A DNA stretch of 64,000 nt from Setoptus koraiensis. Lineage: Eukaryota > Arthropoda. The stretch lies in contig CM106585.1 of NCBI GenBank assembly GCA_048013815.1, forward strand, positions 7,688,001 to 7,752,000, read 5' to 3'. The notes beneath the pieces were generated by a model. That model was not told the DNA's origin, searched no databases, and worked only from the letters and a program-made list of their open reading frames with translations. The position numbers and the translations under genes were made by a program. Below are positions 1 to 7,853 of the stretch, piece by piece. The stretch's first letter is position 1; each line of letters starts with the position of its first letter.

Positions 1-217
1 CGATCTGAAACGCATACCCATGCTAAAGTCCGCATTGAATACACTGTTCTGTGAAGAGGTTGCAGCTTTGCAAGATAGGGGGGAAAGGACAAAGATGAAA
101 CAAGAACTTATCTCCAAGTATTTAGAAGAGCATCAGAGTACAAGCAAGCTTAATGCCAAAGAAGTGTCGCAAAGAATTCAAGAGGATATAGAGGGTAGCC
201 TATCTAATAAAATCTGA
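1..217 (+). CDS. 3' end of an unidentified protein-coding gene (partial)
   Basis: The frame starting at base 2 is open from the window edge to a TGA at 215-217 and gives about 71 residues. They are charged and helical, with many Lys, Glu and Gln, and end in SLSNKI. No splice acceptor is visible before base 20, so the exon continues off the left edge. I do not recognise the family. The gene converges on the minus-strand Polycomb gene, whose stop is 134 bases away. An AATAAA at 206-211 overlaps the last codons, and further A/T-rich signals lie near 295-310. Confidence 0.55.
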   Translation, partial: DLKRIPMLKSALNTLFCEEVAALQDRGERTKMKQELISKYLEEHQSTSKLNAKEVSQRIQEDIEGSLSNKI

Positions 218-274
218 AAACTATGAATGTGCACAAATTTATATAGTCATGCTAATGTTGTCATCTTCCGGTTT

Positions 275-280
275 TTTATT
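275..280 (-). terminator. poly(A) signal of the Polycomb gene
   Basis: AATAAA on the minus strand, 71 bases past the stop codon of the Polycomb gene. It lies in the short interval shared with the 3' end of the convergent plus-strand gene. Confidence 0.6.
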
Positions 281-350
281 TACATTGGAACTTAATTAAT
301 TAAAAATATACAGTTAAGTAGACATGCTTATGCATTGCGATAGTTCTTGT

Positions 351-1838
351 TCACTCATCAACAGTCTCGACGGCAACGCTATGCTTGTCTTTGTCCCTAA
401 AGAAGCCGCGCTCTGTTTTACATTCACATATACTTATAGTTTGATTATTTACAGTAACATCTGTGATAACAGTACCTAATATAGCTGCATCAGACAGATA
501 AAGTGAATGTTCGAGAGAGTTCACGGGTGTATGCTTGGGTGACGGCGGTGGTTCTGATGCTTGATTTAGATTGTCCACCGATGTTGGAGCTAATATTAGA
601 GCTTGTGAATGTGTTGGTGTGCAAGTGAGTATCTGTTGGTTATTTTCTGATGTTCTTTTAGTCTGAGTGAGTGCTTTGGGAACAGTTCGGCGTGGCTGCA
701 TCCCGAATGCAGCCTCTATGGTAGGCATAGTTCGGCGTGGCTGGATCCCGAGGGCCGTCCTCATAGTTGGCACAGTGCTGCGTTGTTGCGTACCAAAATT
801 AGCGCTCACAGTCGCCACGGGGGTGCCCTGTGGGATTCCGAAAGTGGCCCTTAGAGTGGGCATGGCTTGACTTGACCTAGGTTGTAGATTGGGCTGGACT
901 GTGGCCACTGTGGATACTGGTGCAGCTTTGATTGCAGGTGGACGTGCGGGTTTAGCTGCATATGCGCGTACTGATTTGGGTGTAGACGTGGGTGCTGGTT
1001 TCGTTGCGGGAGCCGGTATGGATACTGGTCTCATTGCTACTGTTGGTGTTGGGGCGACCAAGGATGGGGGCGTAGGTGTAGATTTCGGTTTGAGTTCTGG
1101 TACCAATACCGGTGTGGATGTGGGTGTGGGTACTGATGTAGACGTTGATGTGGATGTGGACGTGGACGTGGTACAGACATATGTTGGTGCCGATGTGGCA
1201 GCTGACACAGCTGGTAGTACCGGTGTAGATGCTGTTGGAGATACAGTTTTCGGTGCGGTTGAGGAGGCAGGTGAGGTTGCCAAGGTGGTTTTGGGTTCAG
1301 ACACATTATTGAGTATGGGCGCCGATGTCGTTGGCGTGAGTGTAGGTGCTGGTGCGGGTGATTTTATGGGACTTGAGGCCGCCTCTGATGATGGAATTGG
1401 CTTCAAATCAGCTGATTTCGAGGTAGAACTAGATTCAGGAGTCTTGTCTTGGTCGATTTCCACAATATGAGATAACTCGGTGTCACCGGATTTGGAGGCA
1501 GTGGTTGCATTCAGAGTTTGATCTAGATTTGTTTCTAAATTTTGAGTCGGCTCGGTATCATCTGACCTAGGGGCAGGAGTTGAGTCCAAAGTTTGGTCCT
1601 GATCTATTACTAAGTTTTGATTTGATGTATCTAGGGTTTTAGATATATTAGAGGACTTTTTTCTTTCTTTACTCTTTTTGCGTTCAAAGGCATCAAAGAG
1701 TCTCCTATCCAATACATTTTCAGCTGGTTCCCAAGAATTGTGTTTACTGCTCCAGCCCTTCCATTTGATTAGATATTTCATTTGACCATTTTCTTCTTTC
1801 TCTTCCAGAATGCGTTCGGCATCATAAACGTCATCCAT
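351..1838 (-). CDS. Pc: Polycomb / CBX-family chromodomain protein, intronless
   Basis: A single exon of 495 residues. Residues 4-54 are a chromodomain of the Polycomb type (YLIKWKGWSSKHNSWEP), with the aromatic cage that reads H3K27me3 at Y5, W26 and W29. The C-terminus (about residues 450-483, with TDVTVNNQTISI and ERGFFRD) matches the Polycomb repressor box that binds RING1 and closely resembles the end of CBX7. Family knowledge: a subunit of canonical PRC1 that silences chromatin in the nucleus. The 390-residue middle is low complexity (Pro, Thr, Ser, Ala) with a (Ser-Thr)n microsatellite run, followed by four 15-residue tandem repeats at about residues 322-381. The ATG at 1838 is chosen because the chromodomain starts at once. 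AATAAA lies at 275-280. Lack of introns could mean a retrogene or simple intron loss. Confidence 0.9.
   Translation of the reverse strand: MDDVYDAERILEEKEENGQMKYLIKWKGWSSKHNSWEPAENVLDRRLFDAFERKKSKERKKSSNISKTLDTSNQNLVIDQDQTLDSTPAPRSDDTEPTQNLETNLDQTLNATTASKSGDTELSHIVEIDQDKTPESSSTSKSADLKPIPSSEAASSPIKSPAPAPTLTPTTSAPILNNVSEPKTTLATSPASSTAPKTVSPTASTPVLPAVSAATSAPTYVCTTSTSTSTSTSTSVPTPTSTPVLVPELKPKSTPTPPSLVAPTPTVAMRPVSIPAPATKPAPTSTPKSVRAYAAKPARPPAIKAAPVSTVATVQPNLQPRSSQAMPTLRATFGIPQGTPVATVSANFGTQQRSTVPTMRTALGIQPRRTMPTIEAAFGMQPRRTVPKALTQTKRTSENNQQILTCTPTHSQALILAPTSVDNLNQASEPPPSPKHTPVNSLEHSLYLSDAAILGTVITDVTVNNQTISICECKTERGFFRDKDKHSVAVETVDE
656..876 (-). repeat. 45-bp coding tandem repeat inside Polycomb
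   Basis: Four copies of a 45-bp unit encode 15-residue repeats of the form RRTMPTIEAAFGMQP. The two copies nearest the C-terminus are the most alike at DNA level and the first two are more diverged. The period keeps the reading frame, so copy number can change without breaking the protein. Confidence 0.7.
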
Positions 1839-3036
1839 TTTGAATAATAGTGTGGCTTGGTATGATTAAATTTTAAATATGGAATAGAGGATAATAATAA
1901 TAATAAATAAATCCTATAATAATGAGGATAAAATCACGTTCATGAATACTGTAATGCGAGAAGATACATGTAAATCCCATTCACAGTGAAAACGGCTGTA
2001 CTGCAAAAAGCCCGAATTGCCGAAAAGAAGCGCGCAACTCAAATAAAAAATTTATGTAGAGCAACCAGTTCATTTTTGATGACAGTCAAGTTGGAACTAA
2101 ATAATTGATTCAGAAATCTTGAATATACTATGAGAGGCAATAATGTTAGAAATCTGTATCCATTCCAGGGCTAGGCTAATAGTTCGGAGATCTTATTGGC
2201 TTGGTTTTCTGACCGACATCTAGCCGATAGTGTGCAAAGTAAGGCGCCGGCCAGTGGGCACGAAAAAGCGCTCACGATAATAATTGACACTGTTGAGGAG
2301 AGGAGACATTATTGTTGATAATGAAGACAAAAAATGAGATTGCTGATAAGATAATGCAAAGTTGGATGATTCTTTCAGCTCCGCCATATAGCTATTTTTG
2401 ATTTTTGAGGACGCTGTCGATGATCATGCATTGATAGAATGGACATGGTGAAGATTTTGTATGGTTTACGATGGCGTATTGCTAGATAAAGCGCATTCCA
2501 ACACAACAAAAGCGAGCGGTGCACTTGCAGCAACGGGCTTATGTTGCGCCTATGTCTGCAGAAAAGCCGCCCTGCTGATATCGGTGCCTAACAAATTCAC
2601 TGTGGTTATTTTGCGTTGTTGTTGTTGTAAATCTAGAGCTAACTGTAGGTCCGTAATATCATTTTTAATTATCAATCATTTATATAAAATACACATGTTA
2701 TTGTATGTTGTCAACCAACGACGTCGTTCTATATCAATTCATTATTAATTGTATACAGTTCAAAGACCCTGTAATGCCTTATTATACCAGCCAAGCCCAG
2801 TAGTCGCCATTCTCGACACTTACTCTAGATGGTGCAATTAGACTCACAGTGATAAGAATAAGAGAATTAGTGTGTTTGGGCGAGTTTAATGCTCGTTTAC
2901 TTTTGACCCGGACTAAACCGATATTGCCTCAACAGAGACTGGAGGGCCATAGGAATTTTCCACCGGTTGATCTTGCATTGGTTGTTTAAAGTCCAATAGA
3001 ATTTTTATTGATATCATTCGGAGTGCCTGCCTCACC
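1839..3036. other. intergenic interval between Pc and the Myb/SANT gene
   Basis: Bases 1839-1989 are the A/T-rich 5' flank of Pc. Bases about 1990-2480 are a diverged copy of the end of the ENPP gene (separate entry). Bases 2480-3036 hold no gene I can support; an open frame at 2461-2748 has no recognisable protein features and begins inside the relic. Confidence 0.6.
1990..2480 (-). pseudogene. relic of the ENPP gene tail (last intron, last exon, 3' flank)
   Basis: This stretch aligns, in the same orientation, with about 12,010-12,700, which holds part of the last intron, the last exon and the 3' flank of the ENPP gene. Shared blocks include GTAAGGCGCCGGCCA, GAAAGAATCA, TATCAATGCATGA and AGAAGCGCGC. 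In the part matching the last exon the frame still reads like the membrane segment (AFSCPLAGALLCTL beside GFSFLVAGALLCTL of the parent) and then stops early. An acceptor-like pyrimidine tract with CAG is kept. The copy is about 200 bp shorter than the parent region, so it has lost sequence. No catalytic exons are present. It could be a partial segmental duplication or the remains of a former tandem ENPP gene. Confidence 0.8.
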
Positions 3037-4095
3037 ATGTCCTCTGACATTTACATGGACCAAGAAAATGACAGACTTCCTGCAGGAATGACGCGAATTG
3101 GAAGTGAAACAGATACTCAACCTGACACGGGCTATGATAATAGACGCCAACAAAACAGCACCTCACGTCTCGATGATAACTCAACCTCGAGCGACAACAC
3201 CAGCAATTACAACACTGTTAATGGAGTTGAAGTTACGGACGCCTCAAGAAAACGAGACTCCAATTGGAATAGAGACGAAGTTGTATGCCTCCTTAATAGT
3301 ATTAAGGAAATAACTAACAGCAAACGAAGCGATGGCAGAAAAAGAAGCTCTCGTGAAATATTTGAATACTCTGCCAAGAAGATGATAGAGAAAGGATTTC
3401 CAGTTAGAGGTGACCGCGAAAAGTGTAGGACCAAATGGAAAAAACTCAAAGAAGAGCTTTCGTTGGCTAAACGGGCCAGACAAAGAGATGGCCCAAACGC
3501 TAGAATACCTGTTGGTATAATACCATTCTTTTCGATGCTTGATGAAATGATTAATCTGCAACACCATAACATCAGTCCAAATAGCACAATTGTTAGACGC
3601 TCACAGTCGTCTATCAGTCGTGACGCAATCCATAGTGTTCCTCGTTCGAGCCATATTCAGCAACAAAGATCTACGAACACTCATATCAACACTGATTGTT
3701 TACATGGACAGGGAAATGATCAAGATATGCCTGTAAATCAATCCGACACCGATCCAGGAGATCTGGTCCAACACGGTACTTATACTGCAGGTATACCTGG
3801 TTCACTAATGAGCAAAACAGGCAATAATCCTACGACCAATAACCATCCACAACAACAATCCGGGAGCCCTATTGAAGATTACAATAGCTCAGCTATGATG
3901 AACAACTCTGAAGCTAATGCTTCTATGATGCAAAATTCAGAACAAGCCTGTGACATTTCATACAGAGTTAGTAATGGCTACCGACAGATCACGATTTTTG
4001 GAGATCATGATGTTGACATAAAATTTAGAGGAGACTGTGTTACAATAAATAAGTTGATTGAAGAATACACTGGGTGTGAGATGCCTTTCAATTAG
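3037..4095 (+). CDS. Myb/SANT-like (trihelix) DNA-binding protein, intronless
   Basis: A single exon of 352 residues. Residues about 78-170 form a Myb/SANT-like domain of the trihelix/MADF type: the NWNRDEVVCLLNSI start, the basic CRTKWKKLKEELSLAKR helix and a closing IPFFSMLDEM. The flanks are polar, rich in Ser, Asn, Gln and Thr. The C-terminal 45 residues (about 306-352) look folded again. Family knowledge: such domains occur in host transcription regulators and in the accessory protein of PIF/Harbinger transposons, so this could be a domesticated transposon protein. I see no transposase or terminal repeats next to it. The ATG at 3037 is the first in the frame. Confidence 0.75.
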   Translation: MSSDIYMDQENDRLPAGMTRIGSETDTQPDTGYDNRRQQNSTSRLDDNSTSSDNTSNYNTVNGVEVTDASRKRDSNWNRDEVVCLLNSIKEITNSKRSDGRKRSSREIFEYSAKKMIEKGFPVRGDREKCRTKWKKLKEELSLAKRARQRDGPNARIPVGIIPFFSMLDEMINLQHHNISPNSTIVRRSQSSISRDAIHSVPRSSHIQQQRSTNTHINTDCLHGQGNDQDMPVNQSDTDPGDLVQHGTYTAGIPGSLMSKTGNNPTTNNHPQQQSGSPIEDYNSSAMMNNSEANASMMQNSEQACDISYRVSNGYRQITIFGDHDVDIKFRGDCVTINKLIEEYTGCEMPFN

Positions 4096-4633
4096 TTTTT
4101 GTATGATTTATAATGGTGATGCTGTTGATGCCGAATGCGTGTGCCTCTTGGTTTGGGTTTCTGATGCGGTTGCCTATCTTTTTTTGATGTTTCTGCGATG
4201 TACAGGAAAACTTTATCATTGTTTCCGCGACTGGTGACACCTGTATCACTATGGCTCTTTTTCATCTTCTGATAAGACACTCATGTTGTTGCATTGCATC
4301 TGATCAGCAATGAAGCAACAAAACCTCTACCGGCTATTCAGTCAATTATGTAACGACTCTGAATGAACTGATCAATCGACTGATAGCATCAGAGGATGTA
4401 ATTTTTATTATTTATTACACTTGTAATACTACGGCGACATTATCACTTGTACTAATGACCATGACTCGTGAGTCTGTGTTATACCTGCAAACATACTTGG
4501 TGCCTTTCTATGGTAACAACACCCTGTTGAATTTGTAATCGTTCATTCTAAATATAACCCATCTAATATTCACATCACAAGATAGCTGAGGACTCTCTCA
4601 GTCGATATTGGATTATTTACAAAACCTAACAAT
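4096..4633. other. intergenic, no gene seen
   Basis: 538 bases of 3' flank of the Myb/SANT gene and 5' flank of the next ORF. A 62-codon minus-strand frame at 4092-4280 is basic and low in complexity and has no family features. Confidence 0.5.
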
Positions 4634-6091
4634 ATGGCAGAACAAAACCAAGATGATGCGAGCCTAAAAGAGGTCTCAGAAATCGATGCTAGTGGTGACC
4701 TCAAAAATGGTTCAAGTAGCCCTACAAAATCGTTGTCGGAAACACCAACTCGCAACAAATCTGCAGAGAAATACTGGTCTGAAATCGATCCGAACGAAGA
4801 ACTAGTTTGGATGGACTACTGTATAGAGGATATACCAAGATATGAGCTACGTAAAGAGATAACTGACGAGCAACTATTGATTTGCTTCCACAACTTTCAT
4901 GCCACTTTGAACACGAGAGTGAAGGATGCGAGTTTTGCAACTTTGATGAACTTGATGTTGCAGTTGGCCCCAAATCTGTTGCATCACTGTACAAGTTGCA
5001 GGTTTCAGGGGACCAAGGTGATCGAGTCTGTTAGGAGAGGACCCGTTAGAGAATTGATTATACCAGAAAATCTATCTACCAGAATGGAGGTAGACTTTAA
5101 TTCCAAGAAAGAGATCAGTGTTCCGAAATCGAAATGTGACATCGCAGGAACTGTAGTAGTAGATGATAAACAATTCAATGAGTGGTACTCGGATATATCA
5201 AACAAACAAGACTCCATTGCATTCTTTGCCTTGTTTAGTATGGCAAGCTTTAGAATTCTAACAAAATCGAAATACAATTCTATGAAACATCTGCAAGGAC
5301 TTTTATTCAATAGATTTCGATTTTTCGCACGTACTGCTAGACCTCCAGCATTCCCTCTGATAAGTGAGAAATTCATAGAATCTTACCAAGCTATAGCCAG
5401 GGAAGATTACGCATCTTTCAAGAGCATCCTCGCTGATGTTATCTACCATTTCCATTTTCCAAGATTATACCGAGACGGGGTATGTCGACTATGTCAAGAT
5501 CTCCGTGGCTATGTAATTCAAGTGCCATTGAGTGGGACCGATATGGCGGTGTTAAAACTGCTAGATAAAGGGAACGCTATTTCGGGTGGAAAAGTTTTCT
5601 GGCTGAGGGACAAAATTGAGGAGATGAAAAATGCGACGATCAGAAAACAGTTCGAAAATTGTCTTAGGCTGTTGCTTACCTTTTATATCAAACCAGTTGA
5701 TCTTGAGGGTCACAGTGCTTGTTTGATCACGTATGCTCGTCTCATAGACAAAAGATTTTATTCATCTTTAAGTAATGCGGCAAACAAAGAATTGTGGTGT
5801 CTATTAGCCGGGATCGAAGCATCAAGCGATGATAGTACGCTAGAGAGTATACATTTATTGAAAGCTTTCCTGCCAAGAAATAAAGAGAGGATTTCATATT
5901 TTCGGAAAATCTTCAAGAAGGGATTCTCGTTGGGTGAAGATTTGAGAGAGGGCATCGACACCAAGTATAAAGATATAAAGTTAAAAGAAGATCTAATTGC
6001 AGAGTTTATGAGGAATGGTTTCGATAGGAAACTCTGGCCACTCCCGATGATTAACAAGGAGATACTGGTACCTCAGCCGAACGAAGGATAA
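4634..6091 (+). CDS. intronless 485-residue ORF, possible endogenised mononegavirus nucleoprotein
   Basis: One uninterrupted reading frame from the ATG at 4634, with AATAAA at 6307-6312. It has no signal peptide and no membrane segment. Residues 1-45 are acidic and disordered; the rest looks like a compact alpha-helical protein. Two stretches recall nucleoproteins of Mononegavirales, in particular the nyami-, borna-, arto- and chuvirus-like group known as endogenous copies in arthropods: ASFRILTKSKYNSMKHL near residue 205, followed by an aromatic helix, and ITYARLIDKRFYSSLS near residue 370. The length also fits. This rests on remembered family patterns, not on a search. If it is viral, it is a whole-looking copy of one gene with no other viral genes beside it. 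The alternative is a lineage-specific host gene of unknown function. Confidence 0.45.
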   Translation: MAEQNQDDASLKEVSEIDASGDLKNGSSSPTKSLSETPTRNKSAEKYWSEIDPNEELVWMDYCIEDIPRYELRKEITDEQLLICFHNFHATLNTRVKDASFATLMNLMLQLAPNLLHHCTSCRFQGTKVIESVRRGPVRELIIPENLSTRMEVDFNSKKEISVPKSKCDIAGTVVVDDKQFNEWYSDISNKQDSIAFFALFSMASFRILTKSKYNSMKHLQGLLFNRFRFFARTARPPAFPLISEKFIESYQAIAREDYASFKSILADVIYHFHFPRLYRDGVCRLCQDLRGYVIQVPLSGTDMAVLKLLDKGNAISGGKVFWLRDKIEEMKNATIRKQFENCLRLLLTFYIKPVDLEGHSACLITYARLIDKRFYSSLSNAANKELWCLLAGIEASSDDSTLESIHLLKAFLPRNKERISYFRKIFKKGFSLGEDLREGIDTKYKDIKLKEDLIAEFMRNGFDRKLWPLPMINKEILVPQPNEG

Positions 6092-6603
6092 GGTCGTATC
6101 ATCAACGTATATTTCGTGCATTTCTCTCTGTTTCGATATACAATTGTAGCCGGAAGATGTCATAGGAAAAGCTCACATCAGTCTGTTTCGTCTGATTTAG
6201 GCTCATCAAATTCATCGTCGCCCCGATGGTTCATGTCACCATTGCCTCCGGACGCACCGCAAACCAACTTAACAGTGAACTACTGATCAAGTGTCAATCG
6301 ACTAGCAATAAACGCCGGCAATCGCGATATTAATTGGTTTCTTTCCAGTGAAATGCTTCTCAACAAAAGTTACTGAATCTTCATCAACCATTGCCGCGAT
6401 TAACAATGGTTTGCGTAAAAGATTGTTTCTACCACACCAGCTACTTTGAGCTGGCAAAACCGTTTCTAATGACAATCACTGTTATTATTATCACTATTTT
6501 ATTACCAACATCATCATTGATATCATCATCCATGTATAGTTCGATAAAAAGATAGTTTATCTTAGCTATCATTTCTTTCTTGTAGCCGCCATCCAAATTT
6601 TCT

Positions 6604-6726
6604 CAATGAATTGTAATACGTTCGTCACCTATCCAGAATAGATCTGCATAAGCATAATCAGAATGATTCACAGCTTGGTTATTATCGCTTTGTTGCATTG
6701 TACTTACAAATAAACATATTCTGGCC
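6604..6726 (-). pseudogene. fragment derived from an amnionless-type gene
   Basis: Read on the minus strand, about 120 bases match the amnionless exon at about 22,247-22,345. They begin GCCAGAATATGTT and continue through CAACAAAGC, CAAGCTGTGA and ATTATGCT. The translation keeps ARIC.FV and QAV..S.YA in register with the amnionless protein. Similarity fades within about 20 bases upstream and after the Tyr-Ala positions. It lies in opposite orientation to its presumed parent, 15.6 kb away. It is too short to be a gene; a small inverted duplication is the simplest reading. Confidence 0.65.
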
Positions 6727-7823
6727 GGAATCTCTGTGGCGGAAGAGCGTCTCTTACCTCCTAAGACCAAGGTCAGACTTTTAGTAGCGAGGGGTGACGG
6801 AGGAATTTTTCGCCCCGCTGTAGTGCAGTAAAGCGAATGCCCGCTGTAAGCAATAAGATTCTTGTCCAAAAGTGGTGGCGAGAGGATTCTCACTGGACCA
6901 GTCAGCCCGATGATGATACAAACTGTGTCGGAGAGACGGGCGCTGCAACCAGTACATATACTCGGGTGGTGAACGTTCGCTGGCCAAAAATTCCAAAGAA
7001 CAGTATTGCGGAAAGAAAATCTCACCTGACGCAAGGATGAGATGAGAGTGATGCATCATCTCGAAATACTGTCAGCTTCAAAATATCATTATTTTGTTAT
7101 TTTTTTGTGATTGCCAAAATATTCAGCAAATTCAACTCTAATCATCCAATTATGTATACTTAAGACTAATAGAAGCAAAATAAGGATTTGTTGCAAAAAG
7201 GGCTGTTCTGAATAGTGTCTGCTACGGGTAAATCTTTTTGTGGGTATTGTAGAGCACCTCGAGAGAAATCTTTTCAGCCGGGTTCCATTTCCGGTCAAAA
7301 ATAATAAGATTATTGCAAAAAATCGACTTAGTGGAAAAGTATTTAATAATCCCACTAAAGATAAGTTTAGCTCGATCTCAGCGAATCTTCTGTTCTCTCT
7401 TATCAAATCAACCACCAATACAGTAAAATTAACTCAGCTGCTATACTGCAATGTAGCTCTCTCAGGCCTACTAACTTAGTCTCTGAATTGATTATTTAGT
7501 CTACAATTATCAATACTCGCTCTGCTTCTCATCCTCAATAGATACCCTTGCTGAGTATGAGGCTATGTTTTTATGTTGGTATGTAATATAGTGTATTAAA
7601 TAGACTGTATTAAATTTTTGCATTCTCATAGAGTTATTTCTGGTGTCGGAAAAGATGTAGGTGTAGCCTTCAGCTTGGGTTTTTGGTAATCAGTTGTGTT
7701 TCAAGATCATTTGTCTAAAACTGCAATAATAGGATGTTAATAGGATAAGCGAATCTTCAACCCATATAAAACATAACCTAGACAATTCTTTGTGAGTGAT
7801 AGATCATGATCCTCTTAGGGAGA

Positions 7824-7829
7824 TTTATT
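7824..7829 (-). terminator. poly(A) signal of coracle
   Basis: AATAAA on the minus strand, 25 bases past the stop codon at 7854-7856. Confidence 0.65.
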
Positions 7830-7853
7830 AGAAATAAAATATTATCATTTGGC

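Larger units (their letters stand above)
6092..7853. other. intergenic, mostly empty, with one amnionless-derived fragment
   Basis: The interval starts with the 3' flank of the 485-residue ORF. It contains a fragment related to amnionless at about 6604-6726 (separate entry). Open frames at 6603-7034, 7089-7418 and 7240-7479 have no family features I trust. The rest is A/T-rich. Confidence 0.5.

Noticed and set aside
889-1470. 193-codon plus-strand frame rich in Val, Asp and Gly
   Set aside because: It is the antisense shadow of the low-complexity middle of Polycomb; the minus strand carries a clear chromodomain and repressor box in the same exon.
6603-7034. 143-codon minus-strand frame, read for a moment as a serine protease
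   Set aside because: The resemblance (DKNLI, GHSLY, VLGG) is too weak and the catalytic His, Asp and Ser contexts are missing; only the amnionless-like end is supported.
7240-7479. 79-codon plus-strand frame
   Set aside because: Overlaps an equally good minus-strand frame in A/T-rich DNA, with no family match.
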